Positions 25,278-33,259 of a stretch of 64,000 nt of DNA are shown one piece after another (position 1 is the first letter of the stretch; each line of letters starts with the position of its first letter). The notes under the pieces were generated by a model. That model ran no database searches. It was not told the origin of the DNA and was given only the letters and a program-made list of their open reading frames with translations. Made by a program: the position numbers and the translations under genes. Origin of the DNA: Fibrobacter sp. UWB10. Lineage in GTDB: Bacteria > Fibrobacterota > Fibrobacteria > Fibrobacterales > Fibrobacteraceae. The stretch lies in assembly GCF_900182935.1 (NCBI RefSeq), contig NZ_FXUE01000005.1, positions 211,782 to 275,781 of the forward strand. Reading direction: 5' to 3'.

Positions 25278-25451
25278 TTATCCTCTCGGGTAACGCAGTT
25301 TAGCGCCGCATTTAGGGCAACGCAGAATCAGTTCCTTAAGCCGTTTGATTTCGGCATCTTTTTCTTCTAGCACCTTGGCAAAATCCCCGATGGCGTTGTT
25401 AGCACCGCGATTCGGGCCTCCGTTGAATTTTCCGAAAATTTCATCGAACAT
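25278..25451 (-). CDS. Small 57-residue protein with a single CxxC knuckle
   Basis: The frame reads MFDEIFGKFNGGPNRGANNA, then a short coiled-coil-prone helix (VLEEKDAEIKRLKELIL) and RCPKCGAKLRYPRG. One CxxC pair could bind zinc as a dimer, like half of a zinc ribbon. AAGGAG lies 5 nt before the ATG. It is 35 nt upstream of the AlbA_2 regulator on the same strand, so the two probably form an operon. No family is recognised. The excellent ribosome binding site and coherent residues make it a real gene rather than chance. Confidence 0.7.
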   Translation of the reverse strand: MFDEIFGKFNGGPNRGANNAIGDFAKVLEEKDAEIKRLKELILRCPKCGAKLRYPRG

Positions 25452-25774
25452 GATATCTCCTTAAAAAATGATTTAACAACACGCAAAAAATGCGTATTGA
25501 GCAGTTGTCGCATTTTTTGCGACAACTATGGCATTGTTTTCTTTTTTATGGGATGGTCTTGCGATTCTGTTGGCGGGGGCTTTCCCCGGCGTTACTTGGC
25601 ACCCGCCTTAGCGAGCGCACTCGAGTAGGTCGTGTTCCTACCAGCTATCCAACAGCATCAACAAGAAGGTGGATGCGCCTCGCCGCGAATGCACGTACGG
25701 ACCCGAAGGTCTATGTCGACTGTCACGAGGATTATCGAATATCAGCTACAATATATACAAATAGATTGTCGATG
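25452..25774. other. Intergenic region with two hairpins; no gene seen
   Basis: There are two adjacent hairpins, ACGCA-AAAAA-TGCGT (25481-25495) and AGTTGTCGCA-TTTTT-TGCGACAACT (25503-25527, perfect 10-bp arms). The rest includes a GC-rich stretch near 25565-25640 that resembles the other intergenic GGCG-rich elements but lacks the shared GGGCGTTGCGGG core. No tRNA fold and no barstar-like frame was found. Confidence 0.5.
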
Positions 25775-26287
25775 TCAATGGACATCCAGTTTATTAAATG
25801 TCTCGTAGTGGTCTGCGGTATAATAGATTACGCAATCAGACTGATAAATCAAGCGTTTTGTTCCGCGGTTCTTGGCAGAGTAATCGACATCCGCTTCGTG
25901 GTAACTTCCGCTCGGCAACAGACCTTCGCGATTCTCAAAGACATCACCGCCGATCATCACGCCAAGCGTTGTCCACGGATTAAAATTCCACTTCGAGAAG
26001 GTGTTCCCCGTCTTTGTTTCGTAAAGCGAAATGCCTTCATTTTTGCCAACATAGTTGCCCGGCAATTTATCGAACTTGCAGAGGTACGCGGCCACAGAAT
26101 CCTTCGTGGTATACAAACCGGATTCTTCCACCGCTTCGTAAATCGATTTTGTTGCAACGCTAGAGGAAGATGGATTCTTTGTAGGTCTAACCCACTCTTC
26201 GGAATCATCGCTAGAAATTGTCGGCGTAGAACACGCAACATAGAATGCAGAAAAAAGAAGAGCGATGGATAGCGATAAGGTTTTCAT
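25775..26287 (-). CDS. Barnase-type ribonuclease anchored as a lipoprotein
   Basis: The protein has 170 residues. The lipobox YVAC gives lipid Cys19, followed by a Ser-rich spacer (residues ~36-47) and a barnase-like domain from ~64 to 168. Landmarks matching Bacillus barnase are VAAYLCKFDKLPGNYV, IGGDVFENREGLLP, HEADVDY and YYTADHYETFNKL. Catalytic equivalents are all present: Lys82 (K27), Glu131 (E73), Arg141 and Arg145 (R83, R87), and His160 (H102). An active guanyl-preferring RNase on the outside of the cell or in the periplasm is expected, for nucleic-acid scavenging or attack on neighbours. No barstar-like inhibitor gene is adjacent, as expected if the enzyme never acts in the cytoplasm. 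Confidence 0.85.
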   Translation of the reverse strand: MKTLSLSIALLFSAFYVACSTPTISSDDSEEWVRPTKNPSSSSVATKSIYEAVEESGLYTTKDSVAAYLCKFDKLPGNYVGKNEGISLYETKTGNTFSKWNFNPWTTLGVMIGGDVFENREGLLPSGSYHEADVDYSAKNRGTKRLIYQSDCVIYYTADHYETFNKLDVH

Positions 26288-26324
26288 ATTTCAAAATTTA
26301 ATAAATAAGCAGGGCTTTTAAATT

Positions 26325-28658
26325 TTACTTCTCTTCCACAAAGCACGGCGGAATTTCAAGTTTAACGACCTGCGATATCGGGAGATTATACCGAGAATCA
26401 TATACGTCATGACGCTTGTTAAAATACTCATTATTATAGCGAGGGACAACTCTTTCACTAGCCCCCACTTTTTTATTGTATTCTATACATTCATAGCGAA
26501 CAACACCGCCAGTCGCAAGGTCTTTCGAGAACTTAATTTCACTGCAAAGGTTCTTCTTCGCTGATGGCGTTCCGACAATATCGACTGAATCTTTGGCTTC
26601 CAGCCCATTCTGTTTGCAGAGCATATGGTAATCTCTTGTAAAAGCAAGATGTATCTTGACGAAATCCACAATTCCTTGAGCAATTTCGTCATTGCCGACA
26701 TCCGTACGAACTTTCGGAGGCATATAACCGTAATGTAGCACATCCCTCAATTCCATTTTAAAATTTCTATTGGAATCAGGCGTCAAAGACAAAGCAACAT
26801 AATCATCCACACGCCCTTTTTCTTTATAGCCCATTCCTGCATCTGCGGATAAATTAAAATCATCTTTATAATAGCGATACAACAATCTCTTGAGTCGCCA
26901 ACCCATAGAACTATTCAAGGCTCGGATTATCCCAGTTTTAAATTCACTCATTTCTAGACCAATCCTAAGAGTTGTTCCTTCTTTAAGGGCAACCGAATCC
27001 ACAAGAATATCAAAATTCAATTTCGGGAGGGATTTTTCATTTTCAAATTCCTTAACCTCGCCATCAGTGGCGATATTTCGTTCCTTAAAGAAGGATTCAA
27101 TACGCTTTTTGTCTTTAATTTCAACCACCCCTTGGAGGGTAAGAATCCCGCTAGCATTCACTTCAGGAACAACGAAATACTGTATGTGATCCAACAACTT
27201 TCCATCTTTAAACAAGTTGACCGACAAAATCGTTTTATATTTTCCTTCAAAATTGGATTGTATAGAAGGATCTATATATTCTTGTTCGTAGTTCGATGAC
27301 TTTATAAAATTTTCGATTTCTTTGCGATCATGCGTTGCAAACGCCAACCCGTTCTTGTCATAGACATTCATTGAATCCGAAATAGCCAACATCTCCAGCA
27401 AACGATACAGCTTTCCAGGAATGTAAGTCAATGTATCCGCAACATTCTTTATATTACACCAGCCACATCGCGAGCGCAACGCGTATCCTCTTGCAGCTTT
27501 CAGCATTTTCGAAGCCGTATCCACTTGAATTCCGACAAATCCTGTATAAAGTTTTAAGGGAATATCTTGGCCCAAATATTTCCATTCAACATCAACAGAA
27601 GTAACAACATTTGGCAAATCTTCAAAATCGACATCACGCTCCCAATCCGTGCGTTTTTTAAATTCCATTTTATCAGATAATTCCATCAAATACGGATAGA
27701 ATTTGGAAAACCATCCACTGAACTTAGGATTTCCACAGCCTTCAGGATCATATAGTTTATAGATACCCTTCCAAAAAGAGACCGAACTTTGCCCATCGAA
27801 AGCTTTAACAAATTCATCGAGAATTGGATTTAACTGTTGTGACCACCATTCCATATCAAGGCGAGTCGCAAGCTTATTAAAGGAATCCCTTAATAAGAGC
27901 CAGTCCTCTTTCGTGCCATTTATCTTTATTTTCGGAATGCCGCATAAAGTAAAAGCAGAATACGTATAATATTCAGACGCTATGGCCATAACCATGGAAC
28001 GGGAAATATTGTAATCGACCGGGCTTGTCGTCGAAAATTTCGTCCGCAACGGAGCACCCGTTTCTGCAGGCAATTTTTCTTGAAGATTGTCAAAAAAATC
28101 CGTAATGACGCCAAACCATTCTTCGTGCGTAGATTCCTGTGTCAGCCAATCTGCCTGAACTTTAATATTCGTATCAACATCAGCCCCTACAAAACGGTCT
28201 TTCAAAGCATCTCTATTACTCTTTACATGTAATCGAAATCCATCTAGAATCAGCAGCCAAATATCATCTGGACTGATTTCCATTTCATAATGCCTAGCAT
28301 AGGCCAAAGCGATTAAATCTATAAAAGTCGGCTTTTCGGAATGATCCTTTACAAACGGACTTATAGAATCTGAATAGGCATAGAAAATCTTAGTTTCAGA
28401 AGAACTCTCTTGATGCATGCTTGCAAAATATTCCGAAAAGCCCCCTTGCTCTGCAGGGACCGTCTCTTCGCGGAATGCGCTATCATGCACGGTTGTATCG
28501 ACAATCATTGCGTAAGCACTCGTGTCACGGACAAAACCATAAATTTGATGCGAAAAAATCGTCGGTTTATCCGCTTGTTTACTATCGCAAGAGAGCAGAA
28601 CGCTTGCGACGAGGAATGTAGAGAGTAAAAACGTGAACGAAAGCAAAAAGTTTTTCAT
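26325..28658 (-). CDS. Large DUF4419-like lipoprotein of unknown function
   Basis: The protein has 777 residues from ATG 28658. The lipoprotein signal ends in VLLSC (lipid Cys near residue 24). Residues ~100-330 resemble the DUF4419 family, with ISPDDIWLLILDGFRLHVKS, an IPKIKINGTKEDWLLLRDSF region and a GCGNPKFSGWFSKFYPY motif. The last third is not recognised. A TATATTC box ends 6 nt before the ATG. The longer frame from 28700 would place extra residues before the signal peptide and is rejected. The gene shows AT-rich codon use. DUF4419 proteins have no firm function. The neighbouring genes also encode exported proteins. Confidence 0.65.
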   Translation of the reverse strand: MKNFLLSFTFLLSTFLVASVLLSCDSKQADKPTIFSHQIYGFVRDTSAYAMIVDTTVHDSAFREETVPAEQGGFSEYFASMHQESSSETKIFYAYSDSISPFVKDHSEKPTFIDLIALAYARHYEMEISPDDIWLLILDGFRLHVKSNRDALKDRFVGADVDTNIKVQADWLTQESTHEEWFGVITDFFDNLQEKLPAETGAPLRTKFSTTSPVDYNISRSMVMAIASEYYTYSAFTLCGIPKIKINGTKEDWLLLRDSFNKLATRLDMEWWSQQLNPILDEFVKAFDGQSSVSFWKGIYKLYDPEGCGNPKFSGWFSKFYPYLMELSDKMEFKKRTDWERDVDFEDLPNVVTSVDVEWKYLGQDIPLKLYTGFVGIQVDTASKMLKAARGYALRSRCGWCNIKNVADTLTYIPGKLYRLLEMLAISDSMNVYDKNGLAFATHDRKEIENFIKSSNYEQEYIDPSIQSNFEGKYKTILSVNLFKDGKLLDHIQYFVVPEVNASGILTLQGVVEIKDKKRIESFFKERNIATDGEVKEFENEKSLPKLNFDILVDSVALKEGTTLRIGLEMSEFKTGIIRALNSSMGWRLKRLLYRYYKDDFNLSADAGMGYKEKGRVDDYVALSLTPDSNRNFKMELRDVLHYGYMPPKVRTDVGNDEIAQGIVDFVKIHLAFTRDYHMLCKQNGLEAKDSVDIVGTPSAKKNLCSEIKFSKDLATGGVVRYECIEYNKKVGASERVVPRYNNEYFNKRHDVYDSRYNLPISQVVKLEIPPCFVEEK

Positions 28659-28759
28659 AAAAATGAATATAGAAAAAGGTATTGACGGCTGCAGCGGCAA
28701 AATTTATCTTTAAAGTATTAGGGTCAATTTAGAAATTGACTTACAACCAAGGTGTCAAA

Positions 28760-29260
28760 ATGATGAAAGCAATTTTTATTCGAGCACTGCTTGCCATAAC
28801 CATATTGGTATGTTTTGATTCTTGTTCTGTAACTACAGCTAATACACAATCGTCAGATTCATCCTCAACCAAGCCCGCATCTATTTCCAACAAAGTACAA
28901 TCAAGATATATCGGAGATGCCCCAAGGAATAGGATTCTTCTTTTAGGCAACGAACAGATTTCAGAAAGTGACTTTGGAGGCGTTGAACGATGGTATGCGG
29001 TAGACAATTATGGCGATTTTTATGTGCGTTTTCAAGTAGGCTATTTCATAGACAATCAAATCGGTTTTGTTCTATATGAAGGCGGTTCACAAGGGGTAGT
29101 AGCAAAGTATTACCGCCAAGGGCTAGACCGCAGATGGGATTGGGACAATTACTCAATCGTCATAAATTCCGATGGAATAGGCTTATATTATGATTTTTCA
29201 ATATCGGATGATGACGGAAAGGCAAAACCAAGAACTATGTTTAGAATGAGAAAATTCTAA
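28760..29260 (+). CDS. Small lipoprotein of unknown function
   Basis: The protein has 166 residues. Signal peptide MMKAIFIRALLAITILVCFDSC gives a lipid Cys at residue 22, followed by a Ser/Thr-rich spacer. A compact beta-rich domain follows (RYIGDAPRNRILLLGNEQ, VERWYAVDNYGDFYVRFQVGYFI, NQIGFVLYEGG) ending with MFRMRKF. AAGGTG lies 6 nt before the ATG; a longer frame from 28736 is not needed. It is divergent from the DUF4419 lipoprotein gene. No family is recognised. AT-rich composition is shared with its neighbours. Confidence 0.6.
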   Translation: MMKAIFIRALLAITILVCFDSCSVTTANTQSSDSSSTKPASISNKVQSRYIGDAPRNRILLLGNEQISESDFGGVERWYAVDNYGDFYVRFQVGYFIDNQIGFVLYEGGSQGVVAKYYRQGLDRRWDWDNYSIVINSDGIGLYYDFSISDDDGKAKPRTMFRMRKF

Positions 29261-29328
29261 TATTTCACATTCTATACTACATCGTAACGAAGGAAACGAA
29301 TTATTTATTATAACAATAACTGAGAGAA

Positions 29329-29518
29329 GGGCGTTGCGGGCGCGGCGACTGAGCGTCCGCTAGAAGGGGTAGCGGAAAACGCCGAAGGCGGTTGAAGCGA
29401 GGGGACAACTGTCCAAGGCGAGTGTCGCGACAGGTTGCTTGCAAACTGGCATGACCGAGCCGAACAGTTGGGGATTGAGCGCAGCGAAAGACCATGGCTT
29501 TCCCCTCCCTTTTTGTAT
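29329..29518 (+). repeat. GGGCGTTGCGGG-type intergenic element, long variant (copy 3)
   Basis: It starts GGGCGTTGCGGGCGCGGCGA, has GTCCGCTAGAAGGGGTAGCGG and AAAACGCCGAAGGCG, then GCGAGGGGACA. An extra ~75 nt follow before TTTCCCCTCCCTTTTT closes the terminator-like end. The rest of the spacer up to 29626 holds a CAACCACCAACCACTAGCCAC stretch with no gene. Confidence 0.6.
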
Positions 29519-29626
29519 GGATTGCTTCGTCATTTCATTCCTCGCAATGACGTTTTTCGGGTCAATTTCCGATTACATTCCCTAACCACCAACCACCAAC
29601 CACTAGCCACATCTTATACCATATTC

Positions 29627-29690
29627 TATCTTTGCGCGCACCGCCAGATGTCGTATTTCTGGGGAACCGGGCGAGAACCGCCCACAAAAA
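29627..29690 (+). promoter_or_regulatory. thrS promoter box and leader hairpin
   Basis: TATCTTTG at 29627-29634 matches TAnnTTTG. The predicted leader is about 60 nt and contains GGGCG-AGAAC-CGCCC (29669-29683) just before the AAAGGA ribosome binding site. Unlike many genes here, thrS is thus not leaderless. The hairpin could be an autoregulatory operator, as known for E. coli thrS; this is inference. Confidence 0.5.
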
Positions 29691-29699
29691 GGATTATTT

Positions 29700-31637
29700 A
29701 TGTCTCAAATCGAACTCACCTTCCCCGATGGCTCCGTACGTTCCGTAGCATCGGGCACCACCGGCCTCGAAATTGCAAAGGGCATTTCCGAAGGTCTTGC
29801 ACGCAAGGCGCTTGGCGTCAAACTCGGCGATAAGGTCCTCGACCTCACGCGCCCGCTCACCGAGAGCGGCACCATCAAGATTATCACGCCGAGCAACGAC
29901 GACCCGGATGCTCTGATGCTCCTGCGTCACAGCTGCAGCCACGTGCTTGCCGAAGCCATCTGCGACCTGTTCCCGGGCACCAAGCTCGCCTACGGTCCGG
30001 CTATCGAAAAGGGTTTCTACTACGATTTGATGACACCGACCCCGATCCAGCAGTCGGATTTCGAGCGCATCGAAAAGCGCATGAAGGAAATCATCAAGGA
30101 AGATCGTCCGTTTACCCGTTGCGAAGTCAGCGCCGCCGATGGCCTGAAGCGCACCGAAGGCGACAAGTACAAGACGGACAACGCTGAACGCGCTCTCGCC
30201 CGCGAAGGTAGCGACGGTACGCTCAGCTTCTACGTGACTGGCGAACCGGGCAAGAACTTTGAAGACCTTTGTGCCGGTCCTCACGTGCCCTCCACTGGCA
30301 AGCTCAAGAATTTCAAGGTGCTCTCCATGTCCGGTGCATACTGGCATGGCGACCAGAACAGCGACCAGCTGACCCGCGTGTACGGCACCTGCTTTGCCGA
30401 CAAGGAAGGCCTTGAAACTTACCTGAAGTTCCTGGAAGAAGCCGAAAAGCGCGACCACCGCAAGATCGGTAAGGAAATGGACCTCTACCACATCGAAGAC
30501 CATTCTCCGGGCATGGTGTTCTGGCACCCGAAGGGCACCAAGATGGTGAACGCCCTCAAGGACTACATCCGCGGTAAGATTGACCGTCGCGGCTACCTCG
30601 AAGTGATCACGCCGGAAATCGTGAACAAGACTTTGTGGATCAAGTCCGGCCACGCCGACAAGTACAACGAGAACATGTTCAAGACGCTGGCTGGCGACGT
30701 GGAAATGGCCGTGAAGCCGATGAACTGCCCCTGCCACATCCAGATTTTCAACACGGGTCTCCGCAGCTGGCGTGACTTGCCGATGCGTCTTGCCGAATTC
30801 GGTAAGTGCCACCGTTACGAACCTGCCGGTACCATGCACGGCCTGATGCGCGTGCGCGGCTTTGTGCAGGATGACGCCCACATCTTCTGTACCGAAGACC
30901 AGATTGCAAGCGAAGTGGCTGACTTCTGCGCCCTCGTCAAGGAAATCTACCACGACTTCGGTTTCGACGATATCGTGGTGAAGTTCTCCACCCGCCCCGA
31001 AAAGCGCGTGGGTTCCGACGAAATCTGGGACAAGGCTGAAGCCGCCCTCGCCGAAGCCACGAAGCTCGCTGGCCTCGACTACATCCTGAACCCGGGTGAA
31101 GGTGCCTTCTACGGCCCGAAGCTCGAATTCACGCTGAAAGATTCCCTCGGACGTGACTGGCAGTGCGGTACCATCCAGGTGGACTTCAACCTCCCGCAGC
31201 GTCTGGGTGCCGAGTATGTCGGTAAGGACAACCAGAAGCACATTCCGGTGATGTTGCACCGCGCCGCCGTGGGTTCCATCGAACGCTTCCTCGGCATTTT
31301 GATTGAAGAATTCATGGGCGATTTCCCGCTGTGGCTCGCTCCGGTTCAGGCTCGCGTGCTCCCGATTTCCGAGAAGTTCGTTGACTACGCGAAGCAGGTC
31401 GAGAAGGAACTCGTGAACGCCGGCGTCCGCGTTGAAGTGGATGAGTCCAACGAAAAGCTCGGCTACAAGATCCGCCAGTGCGAATTGCAGAAGATTCCGT
31501 ACAAGATTATTGTAGGCGAAAAGGAACAGGCTGAAGGTCTCATCGCTGTCAACAAGAGAAAGGAAGGGGATAAGGGTCAGATGACCGTCGCTGACTTCCT
31601 CAAGATGACGGAAGAAGACCGCAAGGTTGTGCGGTAA
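29700..31637 (+). CDS. thrS: Threonyl-tRNA synthetase
   Basis: Class II synthetase charging tRNA-Thr, 645 residues, the normal length. Domains are TGS (residues ~1-60, TFPDGSVRSVASGTTGLEIA), the editing domain with HSCSHVLAEAI near residue 78 and the distal CAGPHVPSTG cysteine site, and a catalytic core with FWHPKGTKMVNALKDYIR, PMNCPCHIQIF, GLMRVRGFVQDDAHIFC and GAFYGPKLEF. The anticodon-binding domain contains RVLPISEKFVDYAKQV. Zinc ligands Cys and His are seen in MNCPCH and in HIPVMLHRA. AAAGGA precedes the ATG. High codon bias agrees with strong expression. Confidence 0.97.
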   Translation: MSQIELTFPDGSVRSVASGTTGLEIAKGISEGLARKALGVKLGDKVLDLTRPLTESGTIKIITPSNDDPDALMLLRHSCSHVLAEAICDLFPGTKLAYGPAIEKGFYYDLMTPTPIQQSDFERIEKRMKEIIKEDRPFTRCEVSAADGLKRTEGDKYKTDNAERALAREGSDGTLSFYVTGEPGKNFEDLCAGPHVPSTGKLKNFKVLSMSGAYWHGDQNSDQLTRVYGTCFADKEGLETYLKFLEEAEKRDHRKIGKEMDLYHIEDHSPGMVFWHPKGTKMVNALKDYIRGKIDRRGYLEVITPEIVNKTLWIKSGHADKYNENMFKTLAGDVEMAVKPMNCPCHIQIFNTGLRSWRDLPMRLAEFGKCHRYEPAGTMHGLMRVRGFVQDDAHIFCTEDQIASEVADFCALVKEIYHDFGFDDIVVKFSTRPEKRVGSDEIWDKAEAALAEATKLAGLDYILNPGEGAFYGPKLEFTLKDSLGRDWQCGTIQVDFNLPQRLGAEYVGKDNQKHIPVMLHRAAVGSIERFLGILIEEFMGDFPLWLAPVQARVLPISEKFVDYAKQVEKELVNAGVRVEVDESNEKLGYKIRQCELQKIPYKIIVGEKEQAEGLIAVNKRKEGDKGQMTVADFLKMTEEDRKVVR

Positions 31638-31639
31638 AG

Positions 31640-31737
31640 TTCACTGAGCTTGCCGAAGAGAGCGCCGATTCGGTCGGTTCGACAGGCTCACCGACCTTAA
31701 ATTTTAAAACGCAGACTTGATTGAGCCTGCGTTTTTT
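31640..31737 (+). terminator. Inverted TTCGACAGGCTCA-type pair and terminator after thrS
   Basis: TTCACTGAGCTTGCCGAAG (31640-31658) and GGTTCGACAGGCTCACCGACC (31676-31696) are inverted versions of one motif and can pair. GGTCGGT/ACCGACC also forms a local hairpin at 31672-31696. A clear terminator follows: AAAACGCAG, a 12-nt loop and CTGCGTTTTTT at 31706-31737. Confidence 0.75.
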
Positions 31738-31763
31738 CATATTCCTCAATCAAGTAAGCGGGT

Positions 31764-32525
31764 TTACTTTTTCCCGGCTTTCGTTGCGGCAGGTTTCCCG
31801 GAAGCGGCCTTCAGCTTCTTGAATTCGGCCTGGGCCTTGCGCATGTCGGCCATAAAAATTTCGTTTGTATGCAAGCTCGGGTAGGCGCCCGAGACAAGCA
31901 CCTTGGAGGCATCCACGTCGCTTTGCCAGTGGAAGCCTGCGATCACGCGGCTCTGTCCCCATTCGTAGGCGTATTTCAGCAGGGCATCCTGAGCAGCCGG
32001 GTTCACTTCAATCAGCAACAGAGCCATCGCCCATGCACGAATAGTATGTCCTGACGGATAGGATCCATTTGTTCTTAGTCTTTCTTCTTCGGCGGGGACA
32101 AGCGTCGGTTCGTTAAAGCGGTCGTAAGGACGGCGCCTCATGTAGTGCCTTTTGGCCTTGCTTCCCACCTGTTTGAGCGTCCGGATTCCGCGTTCAAGCA
32201 GGTTCATGATGGCAGGCGTCTTCTTTGCCGATATTTCCATCCCGAAAGGTTCACTGAACATTGCGGCCATCTCTTCGACGGTTTCTGCCGCCTGTGCCAC
32301 CGCAAGGGCTGCACGGGCAGAGTCTAGACGCATCGTTTTACCCCACATGTACTGCGAAATGTCGTACATGAACTGCGGCGACATGGTATCGGGAGGTGCA
32401 GGGTAATAGTTCAGCGCGTCCGGAAGCGCATCGGCTTCCACATAGGGTTTGACATCGGCAGCAAAACTGCACAGGACAGTCCCACACAAGGCAATCGCGA
32501 CTAAGGTTTTCTTGATAATGTTCAT
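31764..32525 (-). CDS. Class A-type acid phosphatase (PAP2 superfamily), exported
   Basis: The protein has 253 residues from ATG 32525 (TTG 32534 is less likely). The signal peptide ends near CSFA-AD. The vanadium-dependent phosphatase signature is complete: K-x6-RP in KRHYMRRRP, PSGH in SYPSGHTIRAWAM, and SR-x5-H-x3-D in SRVIAGFHWQSD. This pattern defines bacterial nonspecific acid phosphatases (PhoN-like), which act in the periplasm on phosphate esters. The C-terminus is rich in Lys and Ala (KKLKAASGKPAATKAGKK). It is divergent from the NlpC/P60 gene with a 30-nt gap, so promoters overlap. Confidence 0.9.
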   Translation of the reverse strand: MNIIKKTLVAIALCGTVLCSFAADVKPYVEADALPDALNYYPAPPDTMSPQFMYDISQYMWGKTMRLDSARAALAVAQAAETVEEMAAMFSEPFGMEISAKKTPAIMNLLERGIRTLKQVGSKAKRHYMRRRPYDRFNEPTLVPAEEERLRTNGSYPSGHTIRAWAMALLLIEVNPAAQDALLKYAYEWGQSRVIAGFHWQSDVDASKVLVSGAYPSLHTNEIFMADMRKAQAEFKKLKAASGKPAATKAGKK

Positions 32526-32555
32526 ACATTTCAAATATTAACTATTTTTCACTTG

Positions 32556-33245
32556 ATGTTTTCTCATTTCAGAACCGTAGTTCCCTTACTAGCCCTACTC
32601 TGTTTAGGACTTACGTGTTGCTCTTTCCCGGTGCGCACGGGCTACGACCGAAGCATTGGCGACTACAAGAGCGTTCCCGCAAGCGAAACCGCTTCAACCC
32701 TACCTAAAGAAGAAACTCCTGACGAGGCAGAGCTGCAAACGGCCCAAGTCGAATCTCCGGATTCCACAAAACAGGACTCTACGCAACAAGACTCTACAAA
32801 GCATCTGAATTCCGTAGAAAAGGCGCGCGCCGCAATCAATAAGAAAGAGGCTGCCAAGGCCGCTAAAAAGGCAACGCCCAAAAGCGACCTAGAAACCTAC
32901 GCCAGAAAATGGATGGGAGCCAAGTACGTTTACGGCAAGGCAACCCGAACCAAAACGGACTGCTCTGGATACGTGATGCAAGTTTACAAGGGCTACTACA
33001 ATATCGCCCTCGACCATAGCGCCTCTAAGATGTACAAAGACAGCCGTGGGAAATCGGTGAGCCGCGGCGGCCTGAAAGAAGGCGACCTCGTATTTTTCGG
33101 AAGCCTCTGGAAAATCGACCACGTGGGCATTTACCTGAGCGGAGGCCGATTTATTCACGCAAGCACCAAACATGGCGTGATGATTTCGCCCATGCAGGAC
33201 AAGTACTGGGGCCACAAGTATCAAGGCGCCAGAAGATTTAAATAG
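32556..33245 (+). CDS. NlpC/P60 peptidoglycan hydrolase lipoprotein
   Basis: The protein has 229 residues. The signal ends in LTCCS with the lipid Cys near residue 21, followed by a Thr/Gln/Ser spacer with QDSTQQDSTK repeats and a Lys/Ala helix. A C40 endopeptidase domain occupies residues ~115-229. The catalytic triad is visible as Cys in KTDCSGYV, His in KIDHVGIYL and a third His in IHASTKHGV. These enzymes cleave the D-Glu-diaminopimelate bond in stem peptides. ATG 32556 is preferred over TTG 32553. TATTTTTC ends 5 nt before it with no Shine-Dalgarno, pointing to a leaderless mRNA. Confidence 0.9.
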   Translation: MFSHFRTVVPLLALLCLGLTCCSFPVRTGYDRSIGDYKSVPASETASTLPKEETPDEAELQTAQVESPDSTKQDSTQQDSTKHLNSVEKARAAINKKEAAKAAKKATPKSDLETYARKWMGAKYVYGKATRTKTDCSGYVMQVYKGYYNIALDHSASKMYKDSRGKSVSRGGLKEGDLVFFGSLWKIDHVGIYLSGGRFIHASTKHGVMISPMQDKYWGHKYQGARRFK

Positions 33246-33259
33246 TTATATTTCTACCT

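Noticed and set aside
25452..25774. Barstar-type inhibitor or tRNA gene next to the barnase gene
   Set aside because: No acidic ~90-residue frame and no cloverleaf with a GGTTCRANNC arm could be found on either strand.
29694..31259. 521-residue minus-strand frame opposite thrS
   Set aside because: Antisense shadow caused by strong codon bias in thrS.
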